A stretch of DNA of 64,000 nucleotides from an uncultured Prevotella sp. (GCA_946624005.1 CAMORS010000001.1:22035-86034), one strand, 5' to 3'. Counted from the stretch's first letter, positions 7,350 to 17,508 are shown. The notes: a model not told the origin generated them from the sequence alone. Made by a program: numbers and translations.

Positions 7350-9167
7350 TCACACCAACTCGAGCTGTAGCAGGGAGGTTAGCTTCTCCAATGCCGGGTT
7401 ATTTTTCTGCATCAGTTCAAACTCCTCACGCTTCGAGAGGATGGGCTTCAGCTCGTCGGTGTTGGCCAGCCGGACGACGAGCTCTATATCGCTGTTGTGG
7501 AGCGACAGCGCCAGAGTGGAACGGATGCGCCCCTTAATCTTGTTGACCTCGCCCAGCAGGATGTCGTTGTCTACCAACAGCTCCACCTGAGGCATCTGCG
7601 TGATGCGGGGCGTCATGTTCTTCAGTCGCGTGGCAACGCCTATCAGACTCTGCGGCATGCGGTTGCACATCGCCGTCCACTGCCTGCGCAGCTGGTCTTC
7701 GTCGAAAGACTCGTGCTGGCCGTCGCCGTCGGGTGTGGTGGTCTGTTCCTCTGTCTTGTGGCGGTCTTTGCGCAAGAGGTTGCCGAAGGTACTGCCCAGC
7801 TGGCTCAGCTTAATGGCAGGGCGCACGGGCGGTTGTGGTGTCTCTGCCGGGGATTGAGCGATGCCAGAGGGAGCTGTCGCCTGCTGCTGAGCGGTGGTCG
7901 GGGCTTGAGAGGTTGCGGCATGCTGTGCAGCCGTCGGGGTCGTGGCGGGGGTCTGAGCGGGCGTCTGTCCAGCGGCGGCCACCTGCGGAGCTGCCTGGTG
8001 CTGGATCTGCCCAATCAGTTGCTTAAACAGGGTTTTCAGTCGTTTGGGGCTACGCCCCGCGGCAGGCGAGTCGTCCTCTTGCGTGATCTGTGCCACCTGG
8101 ATGAGCGTCAGCTCTACGAGCAGTCGTTTGTTGCTGCTCTGCCGGTAATTGATGTCGCAATCGTTCATCAGGCGCAGCGCCTTGAAGAGGAAGGCCGGCG
8201 CACACTGGGCAGCCTGCTGCTGGTAGCGATCGCGCTGCCGCTGGCTCACCTCGAGCAAGGGGAGCGTCTGCGGGTCCTTGGCCATCAGCAGGTTACGCAC
8301 GTGCATGGCCAGTCCGCTGATGAGATGCGAGCCGTCGAAGCCCTTGTTGACGACGTTGTTGACGAGCACCATGATGTCGGCCACCTTGTTCTGGAGCGAG
8401 AGGTCGATGATGTTGAAGTAGTTGTCCGAGTCGAGCACGTTCAGGTCTTCTATCACCTTCTGATACGTGATGTTGCCCTGACAGAACGACACAGCCTGGT
8501 CGAAGATGCTCAGTGCGTCGCGCATGCCGCCGTCGGCCTTCTCGGCAATGACGCCCAGCGCCTCCTCCTCGTACGTGATGCCCTCTTTCTGGGCCACCAT
8601 CTTCAGGTGGTCGACGATGTTTGGTACGGTCATCCGCTCGAAGTCGTAAATCTGGCAGCGCGAGATGATGGTCGGGAGAATCTTGTGCTTCTCGGTGGTG
8701 GCGAGGATGAAGATGACGTGTGCCGGGGGTTCCTCCAGTGTCTTGAGGAAGGCATTAAAGGCCTGCGTCGAGAGCATGTGCACCTCGTCGATGATGAACA
8801 CCTTATACTTGCCCACCTGTGGGGGGATGCGCGTCTGCTCCATGAGCGCCTTGATCTGGTCAACACCGTTGTTCGAGGCAGCGTCGAGCTCGAAGATGTT
8901 GTACGACCGCTGCTCGTTGAAGGCGCGGCAGCTCTCACACTCGTTGCATGCCTCGCCGTCGTCGTGCGGATGCTCGCAGTTGATCACCTTGGCAAAGATG
9001 CGGGCACATGTGGTCTTGCCCACACCGCGGGGCCCGCAGAAGAGGTAGGCATGGGCCAGCTTGCCGCTCTTCACGGCGTTCTTCAGCGTGGTGGTCAGCG
9101 TCTGCTGCCCCACCACCGTGTCGAACGACATGGGTCTGTATTTTCTGGCTGATACGATATATTCCAT
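7350..9167 (-). CDS. dnaX: DNA polymerase III subunits gamma and tau
   Basis: 605 residues from MEYIVSARKYRPMSF. That start follows a -7 box at 9196-9204; the frame is open for 31 more codons but that part lies over the promoter. Walker A GPRGVGKT is at 45-52, the zinc-site cysteines are C64, C74, C77 and C80, Walker B is FIIDEVHML, and SRC is the sensor. This is the clamp-loader ATPase that loads the beta clamp. A Pro/Ala/Gln-rich linker (about 390-490) separates the AAA+ part from the C-terminal tau-like domain. I see no obvious slippery frameshift site in the linker, so gamma may not be made. Confidence 0.96.
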   Translation of the reverse strand: MEYIVSARKYRPMSFDTVVGQQTLTTTLKNAVKSGKLAHAYLFCGPRGVGKTTCARIFAKVINCEHPHDDGEACNECESCRAFNEQRSYNIFELDAASNNGVDQIKALMEQTRIPPQVGKYKVFIIDEVHMLSTQAFNAFLKTLEEPPAHVIFILATTEKHKILPTIISRCQIYDFERMTVPNIVDHLKMVAQKEGITYEEEALGVIAEKADGGMRDALSIFDQAVSFCQGNITYQKVIEDLNVLDSDNYFNIIDLSLQNKVADIMVLVNNVVNKGFDGSHLISGLAMHVRNLLMAKDPQTLPLLEVSQRQRDRYQQQAAQCAPAFLFKALRLMNDCDINYRQSSNKRLLVELTLIQVAQITQEDDSPAAGRSPKRLKTLFKQLIGQIQHQAAPQVAAAGQTPAQTPATTPTAAQHAATSQAPTTAQQQATAPSGIAQSPAETPQPPVRPAIKLSQLGSTFGNLLRKDRHKTEEQTTTPDGDGQHESFDEDQLRRQWTAMCNRMPQSLIGVATRLKNMTPRITQMPQVELLVDNDILLGEVNKIKGRIRSTLALSLHNSDIELVVRLANTDELKPILSKREEFELMQKNNPALEKLTSLLQLELV

Positions 9168-9195
9168 ACTGGATAGGTTCTGATGGTTTCGGAGT

Positions 9196-9204
9196 GCAAA
9201 GTTA
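9196..9204 (-). promoter_or_regulatory. -7 element (TAACTTTGC) for dnaX
   Basis: A minus-strand TAACTTTGC box lies 29 bases ahead of the ATG at 9167 and fixes that codon as the start. The -33 box is not clear. Confidence 0.7.
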
Positions 9205-9271
9205 CGCATTTTTATTGAATCAGCCGCATCTTTCTCCGTTTTTTTTCTTTTGTGCCACACGAGGTCTTTTT

Positions 9272-9381
9272 AGAGATGGTCTCTGAGGGTGTCAGAGATG
9301 GTCTCTGATGGGGTCAGAGATAGTCTCTGAGGGTGTCAGAGATAGTCTCTGATGAGATCAAAGATGGTCTCTGATAGGTGG
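9272..9381. repeat. Tandem array of five 22-bp palindromic units
   Basis: Units begin at 9272, 9294, 9316, 9338 and 9360 and are exactly 22 bases apart. Each core reads TCAGAGA-TGG/TAG-TCTCTGA, a 7-bp inverted repeat around three bases, followed by a variable 5-7 base joint. The same core and period recur at 58721-58824. The array sits between dnaX and a TonB-dependent receptor gene, upstream of both. It could be operator-like (one unit is about two helical turns), a nucleoid or topology site, or a selfish repeat. It contains no gene. Confidence 0.9.
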
Positions 9382-9409
9382 GTGTAAAAAGCGGGTTCTT
9401 ATATTCCTT

Positions 9410-9459
9410 CATCCAGCCATCCAAACCTTCACATATATGTTGGTTTGGATGGCTGGATG
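9410..9459. repeat. Long perfect inverted repeat upstream of the TonB-dependent receptor
   Basis: catccagccatccaaacc at 9410-9427 is the exact reverse complement of 9442-9459 (18-bp arms, 14-base loop). GGATGG words repeat on the right to about 9469. There is no T-run, so it is not a standard terminator. It stands between the 22-bp array and the promoter at 9525-9556. Confidence 0.85.
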
Positions 9460-9524
9460 GTTGGATGAGGATAGCCGCCGGAAGGTTTTGCAATGAAAAT
9501 ATTATCAGAAATATTTGTTTTTAT

Positions 9525-9556
9525 TTTGCAATCTGCAAATAAAGTTGTAACTTTGC
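9525..9556 (+). promoter_or_regulatory. Promoter for the TonB receptor/DUF5689/OB-fold genes
   Basis: TTTG at 9525-9528 and TAACTTTGC at 9548-9556, 19-base spacer, 24 bases before the ATG at 9581. Confidence 0.85.
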
Positions 9557-9580
9557 ACAAAATATATAAAATCATGTAAC

Positions 9581-12136
9581 ATGCAAAAGAAGCTCTTACT
9601 TGCCGTGATAGCCTTCTGTAGCCTGCAGGCCTTCGGCCAGACCACCGAGACAGAAGAGCAAAAAGCCAGCTTGACAACCGAGTCGGCCTTCACATTCACT
9701 GAAGCACAGTTGGGCGAGGACGACGACATGTCGCAGAACGTGACCATCATCAACTCGAACAACAACCTGTATGCCAGCAAGGTGGGATACCTCTTCTCAC
9801 CCATGCGCTACCGCTATCGTGCGTTTAACCAGAAGTTCAACGACGTCTACATCAACGGCGTACTGGCCAACGACATGGAGACGGGCCAGTTCCGCTACTC
9901 GATGGTGGGCGGCCTGAACCAGCAGACGCGAGGCGTGGAATATGCCCTGCCCTTCGAGGACAACAAGTTCGCCGTGTCGAACATGGCTGGTTCGAACAAC
10001 TACAACTTCCGCCCGGCTCAGATGCCCTCGGGCAACCGCGTGACCCTCTCGGCGGCTAACCGCAACTACACGGCACGCGCCATGTACACCTACAACAGCG
10101 GACTGAACGCCAAGGGATGGGCCTACTCGTTCAACCTCACCTACCGTTGGGCCAATATGAACACCAGCTACGTCGACGGTACGTTCTACAACGCGTGGAG
10201 CTACTTCCTCGGCGTGCAGAAAGTGATCGACGACCACCATTCGCTGGCTCTCTCCACCTGGGGCAACCCCACGGAGCGTGCCTCGCAGGGTGCCTCGACC
10301 GACGAGATGTACCACCTGGCCAACGACCGCTACTACAACCCCTACTGGGGATGGCAGGGCGGCAAGCGACGTAACTCGCGCGTGGTCAACGACTTCGCAC
10401 CGTCGGCCGTACTGACATGGGACTGGACCATCGACGAGAACACCAAGCTGACCACCTCGCTCTTAGGCAAATACTCGAAGTATAAGAGCACGAAGCTGAA
10501 CTACAACAACAGCGACAACCCGCAGCCCGACTACTGGAAGCTGATGCCCAGCAACTATTTCGACGTGTGGGACGAGAGCGACGAGTACAACCGCACGCAG
10601 CAGTGCCTTGACAACTTCAATACGGCCTACTACTACCTCTCTGGTTCGCAGCGCAACCGCCAGATCGACTTCGACAAGCTGATCTACTCTAACCGCATGG
10701 TGACGGCACAGGGCGGCGACGTGATGTACTATATCCAGGCCAAGCACAACGACGCGCTGACGCTGAACCTCTCGTCGACGCTCAACATGCAGCTCGGCAA
10801 GAACAAGACGTGGAACCTCGGACTCATGGCCGGCACGAACAAAGGCCGCCACTACCAGACGATGGAGGATATGCTCGGAGGATACCGCTTCCACAACATC
10901 AACACATACGCCCTGGGAACCTATGCCGACAACGACATTCGCGTGCAGTACGACCTGAACAACCCCAACGCCACAGTGGCCGAGGGCGACAAGTTCGGCT
11001 ACGACTACGCCATCCTCGTAGACAAGCTCGTGGGGTGGACCAGCTTCGCCATGACAACGGGCAAGCTCCACCTCATGGCAGCCGCCAAGATGAGCGGCAC
11101 GGCAATGGCCCGCGACGGCAAGATGCGCAACGGTATGGCTGCCAACAACAGCTACGGGCGCAGCCGCCACGCACAGTTCCTCGATGGTGGCGGTAAGCTG
11201 GGGCTGAACTACAGCATCGGCCGCGGACATGTCATCACACTCGGACTGGGTGCTGAGACAAAGGCACCGACGGCCTCCACAGCTTTTGCCGCACCGGAGA
11301 TTAACAACGACTTCGTGGTTGACCTGAAGAACGAGAAGATCTTGAGCGCCGACCTGGGCTACCACTTCCAGACCTCATGGCTCAAGCTCAACATCAACGG
11401 CTACTACAGCCGCATCAACGACGCTACGGAGTGGCAGAACTTCTACTACGACGACATCAACTCGTTCTCGTACGTATCGCTCACCGGACAGGACAAGGAA
11501 TACTATGGTATAGAAGGTGGCGCACGCGTGAAGATAACGCCGGCCTTCGACATCACCCTGCTCGGAACCTACAGCGAGGCAAAGAACCTGAAGAACGCCC
11601 ACGTCACCTACATGAACTCGACGACAGGCCTGTACGTCAACGACGTGTGCTACAACAAGAACCACCGCGAGAACGGAACACCGCTGACGGCAGCCTCGCT
11701 CGGACTGAGCTACCACCAGGGCGGATGGTTCATCGACCTTAACGGCAACTGGTACGACCGCATCTACCTCTCCTCGGCTCCCTGCTTCTACTATCAGAAC
11801 TCGCTCGAGAACCGGCAGGCCGTCTACGGCGATGTCTACGACAACGAGGGCAACATCCTGCCCGACGTGCTCGCTCAGGCGAAAGGCCACGGCGGATTCA
11901 TGGTCGATGCATCCATCGGTCGCAGCATCTATCTGCGCAAGCGCGGCTCGCTCTCCATCAACCTGATGATTACCAACCTGCTGAACAACCAGAACATCGT
12001 CACCGGTGGCTACGAGCAGGGACGTTCCGACTATACCAGTTCGGGCAACGTCCGCGCCTATAAGTTCTCGAACAATCCGAAGATATACTATGCCTACGGC
12101 ATCAACGGAATGCTGAACATCGCATACAAATTTTAA
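9581..12136 (+). CDS. TonB-dependent receptor-like outer-membrane protein, first gene of a DUF5689/OB-fold operon
   Basis: 851 residues with a signal peptide (MQKKLLLAVIAFCSLQAFG) and no SusC-type N-terminal extension. The plug region is unusual. VYINGVLANDMETGQFRY and NFRPAQMPSGNRVTLSAANRNYTARAMYTYNSG correspond to plug end and early barrel, but VLRGPASVLYG-type motifs are missing. The remainder is a large barrel with Tyr/Asn-rich strands ending in IAYKF. A role in taking up or handling a large ligand through TonB is inferred. The next two genes on the strand, 27 and 54 bases away, encode lipoproteins with DUF5689 and OB-like folds, suggesting a three-part surface complex. Confidence 0.78.
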   Translation: MQKKLLLAVIAFCSLQAFGQTTETEEQKASLTTESAFTFTEAQLGEDDDMSQNVTIINSNNNLYASKVGYLFSPMRYRYRAFNQKFNDVYINGVLANDMETGQFRYSMVGGLNQQTRGVEYALPFEDNKFAVSNMAGSNNYNFRPAQMPSGNRVTLSAANRNYTARAMYTYNSGLNAKGWAYSFNLTYRWANMNTSYVDGTFYNAWSYFLGVQKVIDDHHSLALSTWGNPTERASQGASTDEMYHLANDRYYNPYWGWQGGKRRNSRVVNDFAPSAVLTWDWTIDENTKLTTSLLGKYSKYKSTKLNYNNSDNPQPDYWKLMPSNYFDVWDESDEYNRTQQCLDNFNTAYYYLSGSQRNRQIDFDKLIYSNRMVTAQGGDVMYYIQAKHNDALTLNLSSTLNMQLGKNKTWNLGLMAGTNKGRHYQTMEDMLGGYRFHNINTYALGTYADNDIRVQYDLNNPNATVAEGDKFGYDYAILVDKLVGWTSFAMTTGKLHLMAAAKMSGTAMARDGKMRNGMAANNSYGRSRHAQFLDGGGKLGLNYSIGRGHVITLGLGAETKAPTASTAFAAPEINNDFVVDLKNEKILSADLGYHFQTSWLKLNINGYYSRINDATEWQNFYYDDINSFSYVSLTGQDKEYYGIEGGARVKITPAFDITLLGTYSEAKNLKNAHVTYMNSTTGLYVNDVCYNKNHRENGTPLTAASLGLSYHQGGWFIDLNGNWYDRIYLSSAPCFYYQNSLENRQAVYGDVYDNEGNILPDVLAQAKGHGGFMVDASIGRSIYLRKRGSLSINLMITNLLNNQNIVTGGYEQGRSDYTSSGNVRAYKFSNNPKIYYAYGINGMLNIAYKF

Positions 12137-12163
12137 TGGACAATTGAAAATTGATAATTGATA

Positions 12164-13021
12164 ATGAAGATGGACAAACTGAAATATATCACGATGGCGC
12201 TCCTCTGCAGCCTCTTCACCGCCTGTATGGACGGCGAATACGACGAGGGCGCTCAGAGCAACGATGCTCCCTACGGCAACAACGATATCGAGGAGACCAA
12301 TCTGCTCACCATCCAGGAGCTGAAGACAAAATACGCGAAATACATCGCTACCGACTATCGCGACGGCGTCAGCTATGCCAAGGTGGACAAGAATACACAG
12401 ATAAAGGGTTACGTCACAGGCAACGACATCACCGGCAACCTCTACAACGAGGTGGTCATCCAGGACAACACCGGTGCCATCATCATCGCTGTGCAGCAGG
12501 GTGGCATCTGTGGCTACCTGCCCGTAGGCGCTGAGGTGCTCATCGAGCTGAACGGCCTCTACGTGGGCAACTATGCCAAGCAGGCGGAGATAGGCGTGCC
12601 CTATACCAACAACCGCGGACAGACCTACGTCAGCCGCATGAGCCGAATGCAGTGGGAGAAGCACTTCCGCATCACCGGACGCACCAAGATGGTCGAGCCG
12701 ACGCTCTTCAGCGACGGCGGCACGAAGACCACGTGGAACCTCGACAAGGACGATGCCCGCCTGGGTGTCATCAAGAATGTGTCGTTCCGCAACATCACGA
12801 AGAAGTCGATGTGGGCCGACCCCGACGGCAAGCAGTCGGTCAGCTGGTACTTCAAGGAGTACTCGGGCAACACCGTCATGGTATACACCAGCCCCTATTG
12901 CGACTTCGCCGCCCGCACACTGCCGCAAGGCAAGGTGAACATCACGGGCATCGTCAAGCGCTTCAACAACTCATGGGAGTTTGTCGTGCGCAGCCTCGAC
13001 GATGTGGAAGAGCTCGAATGA
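12164..13021 (+). CDS. DUF5689-like surface lipoprotein
   Basis: 285 residues from the ATG at 12164; an upstream TTG at 12158 falls in an AT-rich attgataattg repeat and is less likely. The signal peptide ends at LFTAC, giving a lipoprotein. After an acidic linker the protein reads LLTIQELKTKY...INGY-type strands: NTQIKGYVTGNDITGNLYNEVVIQDNTGAI, then GAEVLIELNGLYVG. This is the OB-like beta-barrel arrangement of DUF5689. The second half (ISGRTKMVEPT... to the end) repeats the barrel: GKVNITGIVKRFNNSWEFVVRS. No enzyme motif is visible, so a binding role is likely. It sits between a TonB receptor and an OB-fold lipoprotein. Confidence 0.75.
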   Translation: MKMDKLKYITMALLCSLFTACMDGEYDEGAQSNDAPYGNNDIEETNLLTIQELKTKYAKYIATDYRDGVSYAKVDKNTQIKGYVTGNDITGNLYNEVVIQDNTGAIIIAVQQGGICGYLPVGAEVLIELNGLYVGNYAKQAEIGVPYTNNRGQTYVSRMSRMQWEKHFRITGRTKMVEPTLFSDGGTKTTWNLDKDDARLGVIKNVSFRNITKKSMWADPDGKQSVSWYFKEYSGNTVMVYTSPYCDFAARTLPQGKVNITGIVKRFNNSWEFVVRSLDDVEELE

Positions 13022-13075
13022 TTGACAATTGAGAACTGAAAATTGATAATTGAAAATTAAAAAAAGCAATATAAC

Positions 13076-14821
13076 ATGAAGAAGATTATTTATTCAGTGT
13101 TGATGATGGCCACTATGGCCTTCACACTCACAAGTTGCGAAGATGTGCCACTGCCTTACGGATGGCCCTTCGCCAACGGAGGCGGCGACGATCCCACAGA
13201 GGTGCCCGTCGATGCACAGGGAACAGGTACGGTTGACGATCCGTTCAATGCAGTAGCTGCAAACTTCTTTGCATCACAGCTGGGTGCAGGAAGCGAGTCT
13301 GATCACGATGTCTACATCAAAGGTAAGATTGTTAAGTACAAAGAGGAGTTTAGTACCCAGTATGGCAATGCTACCTTCTGGATATCAGACGATGGTGAGG
13401 ACGAAAACACTTTCTACGTGTTCCGTACTCTCTATTTGGGAAATGTCAAGTACACAAGCGGAGACAAGCCTCAGGTAGGCGACGAGGTGGTCATCTGTGG
13501 TAGAGTGACAAACTATCAGGGTAACACTCCCGAGACGGTCCAAAACAAGAGTTATATCGTATCTGTAAACGGTCAAGGTGGTGGAGAGCCACAACCGACA
13601 GAAACGCTTGGCACGATTGACAATCCGATTACTATTAAGCAGGCACTTGATATAATCAATGGCCTTGCCGATAACGCTACTTCCGACAAGCAGGCATATC
13701 TTAGCGGAAAGATTACGACGATCAAGACAACTGATGCAAGCATTGCCCAATATCACAACATCGATTATGTTATCAATGATGGCACTGGAGAGATAACGGT
13801 GTTCCGCGGTAAGAATTTAAACAACACTGATTTCAACAAAGCTGGTGAAATCAATGTTGGCGATGAAGTAACCGTTCTGGGTAACCTCCAGAAGTATGTA
13901 GACAAAAATGGAAACGTTATTCCTGAAGTGGCTCAAGGTAACTATATCGTCAAACTTGGTGGAGGTTCCGCTCCCTCGGGTGATGCCAAGGGCGACGGCA
14001 CGGAGGCCAACCCCTACAACGCTGTGGCTGCCAACAACGCTGCCAGCGCACTGCCTTCGGGCGGCGAGAGCGAAGAGGTATATGTGGAGGGCATCATCTC
14101 TACCATCAAGGAGGTGTCGCCCAACTACGGCAACGCTACCTATTATATCTCTGACGACGGCAAGGCCAACAACGAGTTCTACGTGTTCCGCGGTAAGTAC
14201 CTCAACGGCGAGAACTTCACTTCGGCCGATCAGATCAAGGTGGGCGACAAGGTGCTGCTGAAGGGCAAGCTGCTCAACTACATGGGCAACACGCCTGAGT
14301 TTGCACAGGGCAACTACATCGTCAAGCTCACTCCGGGCGAAGGCGGCAGTGGCGAACAGGGCGGACAGCAAGGCGGCGAGGTGAGCGGCAATACCATCAC
14401 CGTGACAATGGCCGACTTCGGACTGGCCAATGCTACCGATGCCGGTACGCTGACGCTCACCGACGGTACGAAGCTTGTCTTCGCCGGCGGCGAAAACACC
14501 AACAACACGCCGAAGTACTACACTTCGGGCAGCGCCATCCGCATGTACGCCAAGAACACGCTCACCATCACGGCTTCGAAGGCCATCACCAAGGTGGTGC
14601 TGACTTGCAACGAACCAGCCAACGGGTCTTACTACAACGGCAACGACATGATGTATGGCGAGGCCGGCGGCAAGCGCATCACGGTGAAGAAGGACAGCGA
14701 CACGCAGGTGACCTTCAGCGGATTCTCCAACAATTCGCTCTTCATCTGCAACGACTACACCGAGGCAAAGGCAGGAACACAGCTCCGCATCGTGAAAATG
14801 GTCATCACCTACGCCGAGTAA
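13076..14821 (+). CDS. Lipoprotein with three tandem OB-fold-like repeats
   Basis: 581 residues with signal peptide and lipobox LTSCEDV. Three repeats lie at about 45-160, 175-300 and 305-420. Each has the order DPFNAVAA...(D/E)VYIKGKI...YGNATFWISDDG...FYVFRGKYL...QVGDEVVICGRV..Y.GNTPE..Q..YIV, which is an OB-fold pattern (DUF6359-like). A different C-terminal beta domain (430-581, TITVTMADFGLANA onward) follows a Gly/Gln linker. OB folds often bind nucleic acid or oligosaccharide; the ligand here is unknown. Bases 13225-13970 (repeat 1 end and repeat 2) are more AT-rich and use different codons from the rest, suggesting recombination within the gene. Confidence 0.75.
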   Translation: MKKIIYSVLMMATMAFTLTSCEDVPLPYGWPFANGGGDDPTEVPVDAQGTGTVDDPFNAVAANFFASQLGAGSESDHDVYIKGKIVKYKEEFSTQYGNATFWISDDGEDENTFYVFRTLYLGNVKYTSGDKPQVGDEVVICGRVTNYQGNTPETVQNKSYIVSVNGQGGGEPQPTETLGTIDNPITIKQALDIINGLADNATSDKQAYLSGKITTIKTTDASIAQYHNIDYVINDGTGEITVFRGKNLNNTDFNKAGEINVGDEVTVLGNLQKYVDKNGNVIPEVAQGNYIVKLGGGSAPSGDAKGDGTEANPYNAVAANNAASALPSGGESEEVYVEGIISTIKEVSPNYGNATYYISDDGKANNEFYVFRGKYLNGENFTSADQIKVGDKVLLKGKLLNYMGNTPEFAQGNYIVKLTPGEGGSGEQGGQQGGEVSGNTITVTMADFGLANATDAGTLTLTDGTKLVFAGGENTNNTPKYYTSGSAIRMYAKNTLTITASKAITKVVLTCNEPANGSYYNGNDMMYGEAGGKRITVKKDSDTQVTFSGFSNNSLFICNDYTEAKAGTQLRIVKMVITYAE

Positions 14822-14883
14822 GCATGTTCGCGAAGAATATGCCTGCTCGTGCGTATCAACTGAAAAAACGTATATAGATAGAA

Positions 14884-17508
14884 ATGTTAACAGCAAATGA
14901 GATTCGCGACTCGTTCAAGAAGTTCTTCGAGTCGAAACAACATGCCATCGTGCCGTCGGCTCCGATGGTTATTAAGGACGACCCCACACTGATGTTCACC
15001 AATGCAGGCATGAACCAGTGGAAGGATGTAATATTAGGTACACGCGACCCCGAACCACGCCGCCGGGCCGACTCGCAGAAGTGTCTGCGCGTCAGCGGCA
15101 AGCACAACGACCTTGAGGAAGTAGGCCACGACACCTACCACCACACCATGTTCGAGATGCTCGGCAACTGGTCGTTTGGCGACTACTTCAAGGAGGGCGC
15201 CATCGACATGGCATGGGAATATCTCGTCGATGTGCTGGGCCTCAACCCCAATGACCTCTACGTCACCGTCTTTGAGGGCGACCCGCACGAGGGACTGGCC
15301 CGCGACGACGAGGCCGAACAATACTGGCTGAAGCACGTTCCGGCCGACCATATCATCAATGGCAACAAGCACGACAACTTCTGGGAGATGGGCGATACCG
15401 GACCATGCGGTCCCTGCTCGGAGATTCACCTCGACTCGCGCCCAGCAGAAGAAAAGGCTAAGGTGGCAGGCCGCGACCTGGTAAACAAAGACGACCCACA
15501 GGTCATCGAGATTTGGAACCTCGTCTTCATGCAGTTCAACCGCAAGGCCGACGGCTCGCTGGAGAAGCTCGCCATGAACGTCATCGACACGGGCATGGGC
15601 TTCGAGCGTCTCGTTCGTGCCATTCAGGGCAAAACGTCCAACTACGACACCGACGTCTTCCAGCCGATGATCCACGAGATAGAGCGTCTCTCAGGCATGA
15701 AGTATGGCGAGAAGGAAGACACCGATGTGGCCATGCGCGTCATCGCCGACCATATCCGCGCCGTCAGTTTCTCCATCGCCGACGGACAGCTGCCAGGCAA
15801 TGCCAAGGCAGGCTACGTCATCCGTCGCATCCTACGCCGCGCCGTGCGCTATGCCTATACCTTCCTCAACCAGAAAGAAGCCTTCATGTTCCGCCTCGTG
15901 CCGATGCTCGTCCACGAGATGGGCGACGCCTATCCCGAGCTGAAGGCACAGCAGGAACTCATCACACGCGTCATCAAGGAAGAGGAGGATGCCTTCTTGC
16001 GCACCCTCTCCAACGGTATCAAGCTCATCAGCGAGGCTATGGACCGCCTGAAGGCTGAGGGAAAGAAGGAACTGGACGGCACACAGGCCTTCCGCCTCTT
16101 CGACACCTACGGCTTCCCGCTCGACCTCACCGAGCTCATCTGCCGCGAGAATGGCTTCACTGTTGACGAGAAGCAGTTCCAGGCAGAGATGCAGAAACAA
16201 AAGGAACGCGCGCGTAATGCTGCCCAGGTGGAAAACTCCGACTGGGTGGAGCTTGCCGAAGGCGAGCAGCAGTTCGTGGGCTACGACTACACCGAATACG
16301 AATGCCGCATCCTGCGCTACCGCAAGGTGACGCAGAAGAAGTCTGAGTATTTCGAGCTGGTGCTCGACTACACACCCTTCTATGGCGAGATGGGTGGACA
16401 GGTAGGCGACCAGGGCGTGCTCGTCAGCGAGTTTGAGACGGTGGACATCATCGACACCAAACGCGAGAACAACCAGAGCATCCATATCGTCAAGCGGCTG
16501 CCCCAGCATCCCGAGGCTCCCTTCATGGCTTGCGTCGATACCGACAAGCGCGAGGCCAGCGCTGCCAACCACTCGGCAACCCACCTGCTGCACCACGCAC
16601 TGAAGCAGGTCTTGGGCGACCATGTCGAGCAGAAGGGATCCTTTGTCAGTCCCGACACCCTGCGCTTCGACTTCTCCCACTTCCAGAAAGTCAGCGACGA
16701 CGAGCTGCGCCAGGTGGAGCGCATCGTCAACGACCTCATCCGTCAGGACATCCCCCTGCAGGAATACCGCGACACCCCCATCGAGGAAGCCAAGAAGCTG
16801 GGCGCCGTAGCCCTCTTCGGCGAGAAGTATGGCGACAAAGTGCGTGTCGTACAGTTTGGCGACAGCGTTGAGTTCTGCGGTGGTATTCACGCCCACAGCA
16901 CAGGCCATATCGGCATGTTCAAGATTGTCGGCGAGGCCAGCGTGGCAGCCGGTGTGCGCCGTATCGAGGCCAAGACGGGCCGCGAGTGCGAAGAGCTGAT
17001 GTACAACATGGAGGATGCCATGCGTGCCATCAAGGCACTGTTCAACAACGCCAAGGACCTGCAGGGCGCCATCGAGAAGTATATCAACGAGCACGACGCC
17101 ATGAAGAAGCAGGTGGAGCAGTTCCAGGCCGAGGCCGTGGAGCGTATGAAGGAGAAGATCCTCGCCCAGCCGCGCATCATCGGCGGTGTAAAGGTGTTCA
17201 CGGCCGTGCTGCCGCTGAAGCCCGAGGCTGCCAAGGACCTGGTCTTCAAGGTACGCGCTGCCGAGCCGCAGCAGTCCATCTGTGTCGTCGGTTCTGTCTA
17301 CGACGGACGCCCGATGCTCAACGTCATCATCAGCGAAGACCTCGTGAAGGACCACGGTCTGAACGCCGGACAGCTGGTGCGCGAGGCTGCCAAACTGATG
17401 CAGGGCGGCGGTGGCGGTCAGCCTCACTTCGCTTCTGCCGGAGGTAAGAATCCCGACGGAGTGAGTGCTGCTGTCGACAAGGTCGTCGAACTGGCCAACC
17501 TCGGCTAA
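14884..17508 (+). CDS. alaS: Alanyl-tRNA synthetase
   Basis: 874 residues, full length for the family. The N-terminal class II catalytic core starts [20 protein letters not shown] and contains [24 protein letters not shown] and [13 protein letters not shown]. The editing domain has the zinc ligands [12 protein letters not shown] and [11 protein letters not shown] (HxxxH and CxxxH). The C-terminal oligomerisation/DHHA1 domain ends [15 protein letters not shown]. The enzyme charges tRNA-Ala and clears mischarged Ser or Gly. It starts 62 bases after the OB-fold gene; no promoter is obvious in that gap, so co-transcription is possible. Confidence 0.97.
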   Translation: MLTANEIRDSFKKFFESKQHAIVPSAPMVIKDDPTLMFTNAGMNQWKDVILGTRDPEPRRRADSQKCLRVSGKHNDLEEVGHDTYHHTMFEMLGNWSFGDYFKEGAIDMAWEYLVDVLGLNPNDLYVTVFEGDPHEGLARDDEAEQYWLKHVPADHIINGNKHDNFWEMGDTGPCGPCSEIHLDSRPAEEKAKVAGRDLVNKDDPQVIEIWNLVFMQFNRKADGSLEKLAMNVIDTGMGFERLVRAIQGKTSNYDTDVFQPMIHEIERLSGMKYGEKEDTDVAMRVIADHIRAVSFSIADGQLPGNAKAGYVIRRILRRAVRYAYTFLNQKEAFMFRLVPMLVHEMGDAYPELKAQQELITRVIKEEEDAFLRTLSNGIKLISEAMDRLKAEGKKELDGTQAFRLFDTYGFPLDLTELICRENGFTVDEKQFQAEMQKQKERARNAAQVENSDWVELAEGEQQFVGYDYTEYECRILRYRKVTQKKSEYFELVLDYTPFYGEMGGQVGDQGVLVSEFETVDIIDTKRENNQSIHIVKRLPQHPEAPFMACVDTDKREASAANHSATHLLHHALKQVLGDHVEQKGSFVSPDTLRFDFSHFQKVSDDELRQVERIVNDLIRQDIPLQEYRDTPIEEAKKLGAVALFGEKYGDKVRVVQFGDSVEFCGGIHAHSTGHIGMFKIVGEASVAAGVRRIEAKTGRECEELMYNMEDAMRAIKALFNNAKDLQGAIEKYINEHDAMKKQVEQFQAEAVERMKEKILAQPRIIGGVKVFTAVLPLKPEAAKDLVFKVRAAEPQQSICVVGSVYDGRPMLNVIISEDLVKDHGLNAGQLVREAAKLMQGGGGGQPHFASAGGKNPDGVSAAVDKVVELANLG

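Noticed and set aside
9272..9381. CRISPR array
   Set aside because: Joints are only 5-7 bases, repeats are palindromic and variable, and no cas gene is nearby.
11375..12928. Open frame on the minus strand (517 codons)
   Set aside because: It spans two real plus-strand genes and shows no domain.
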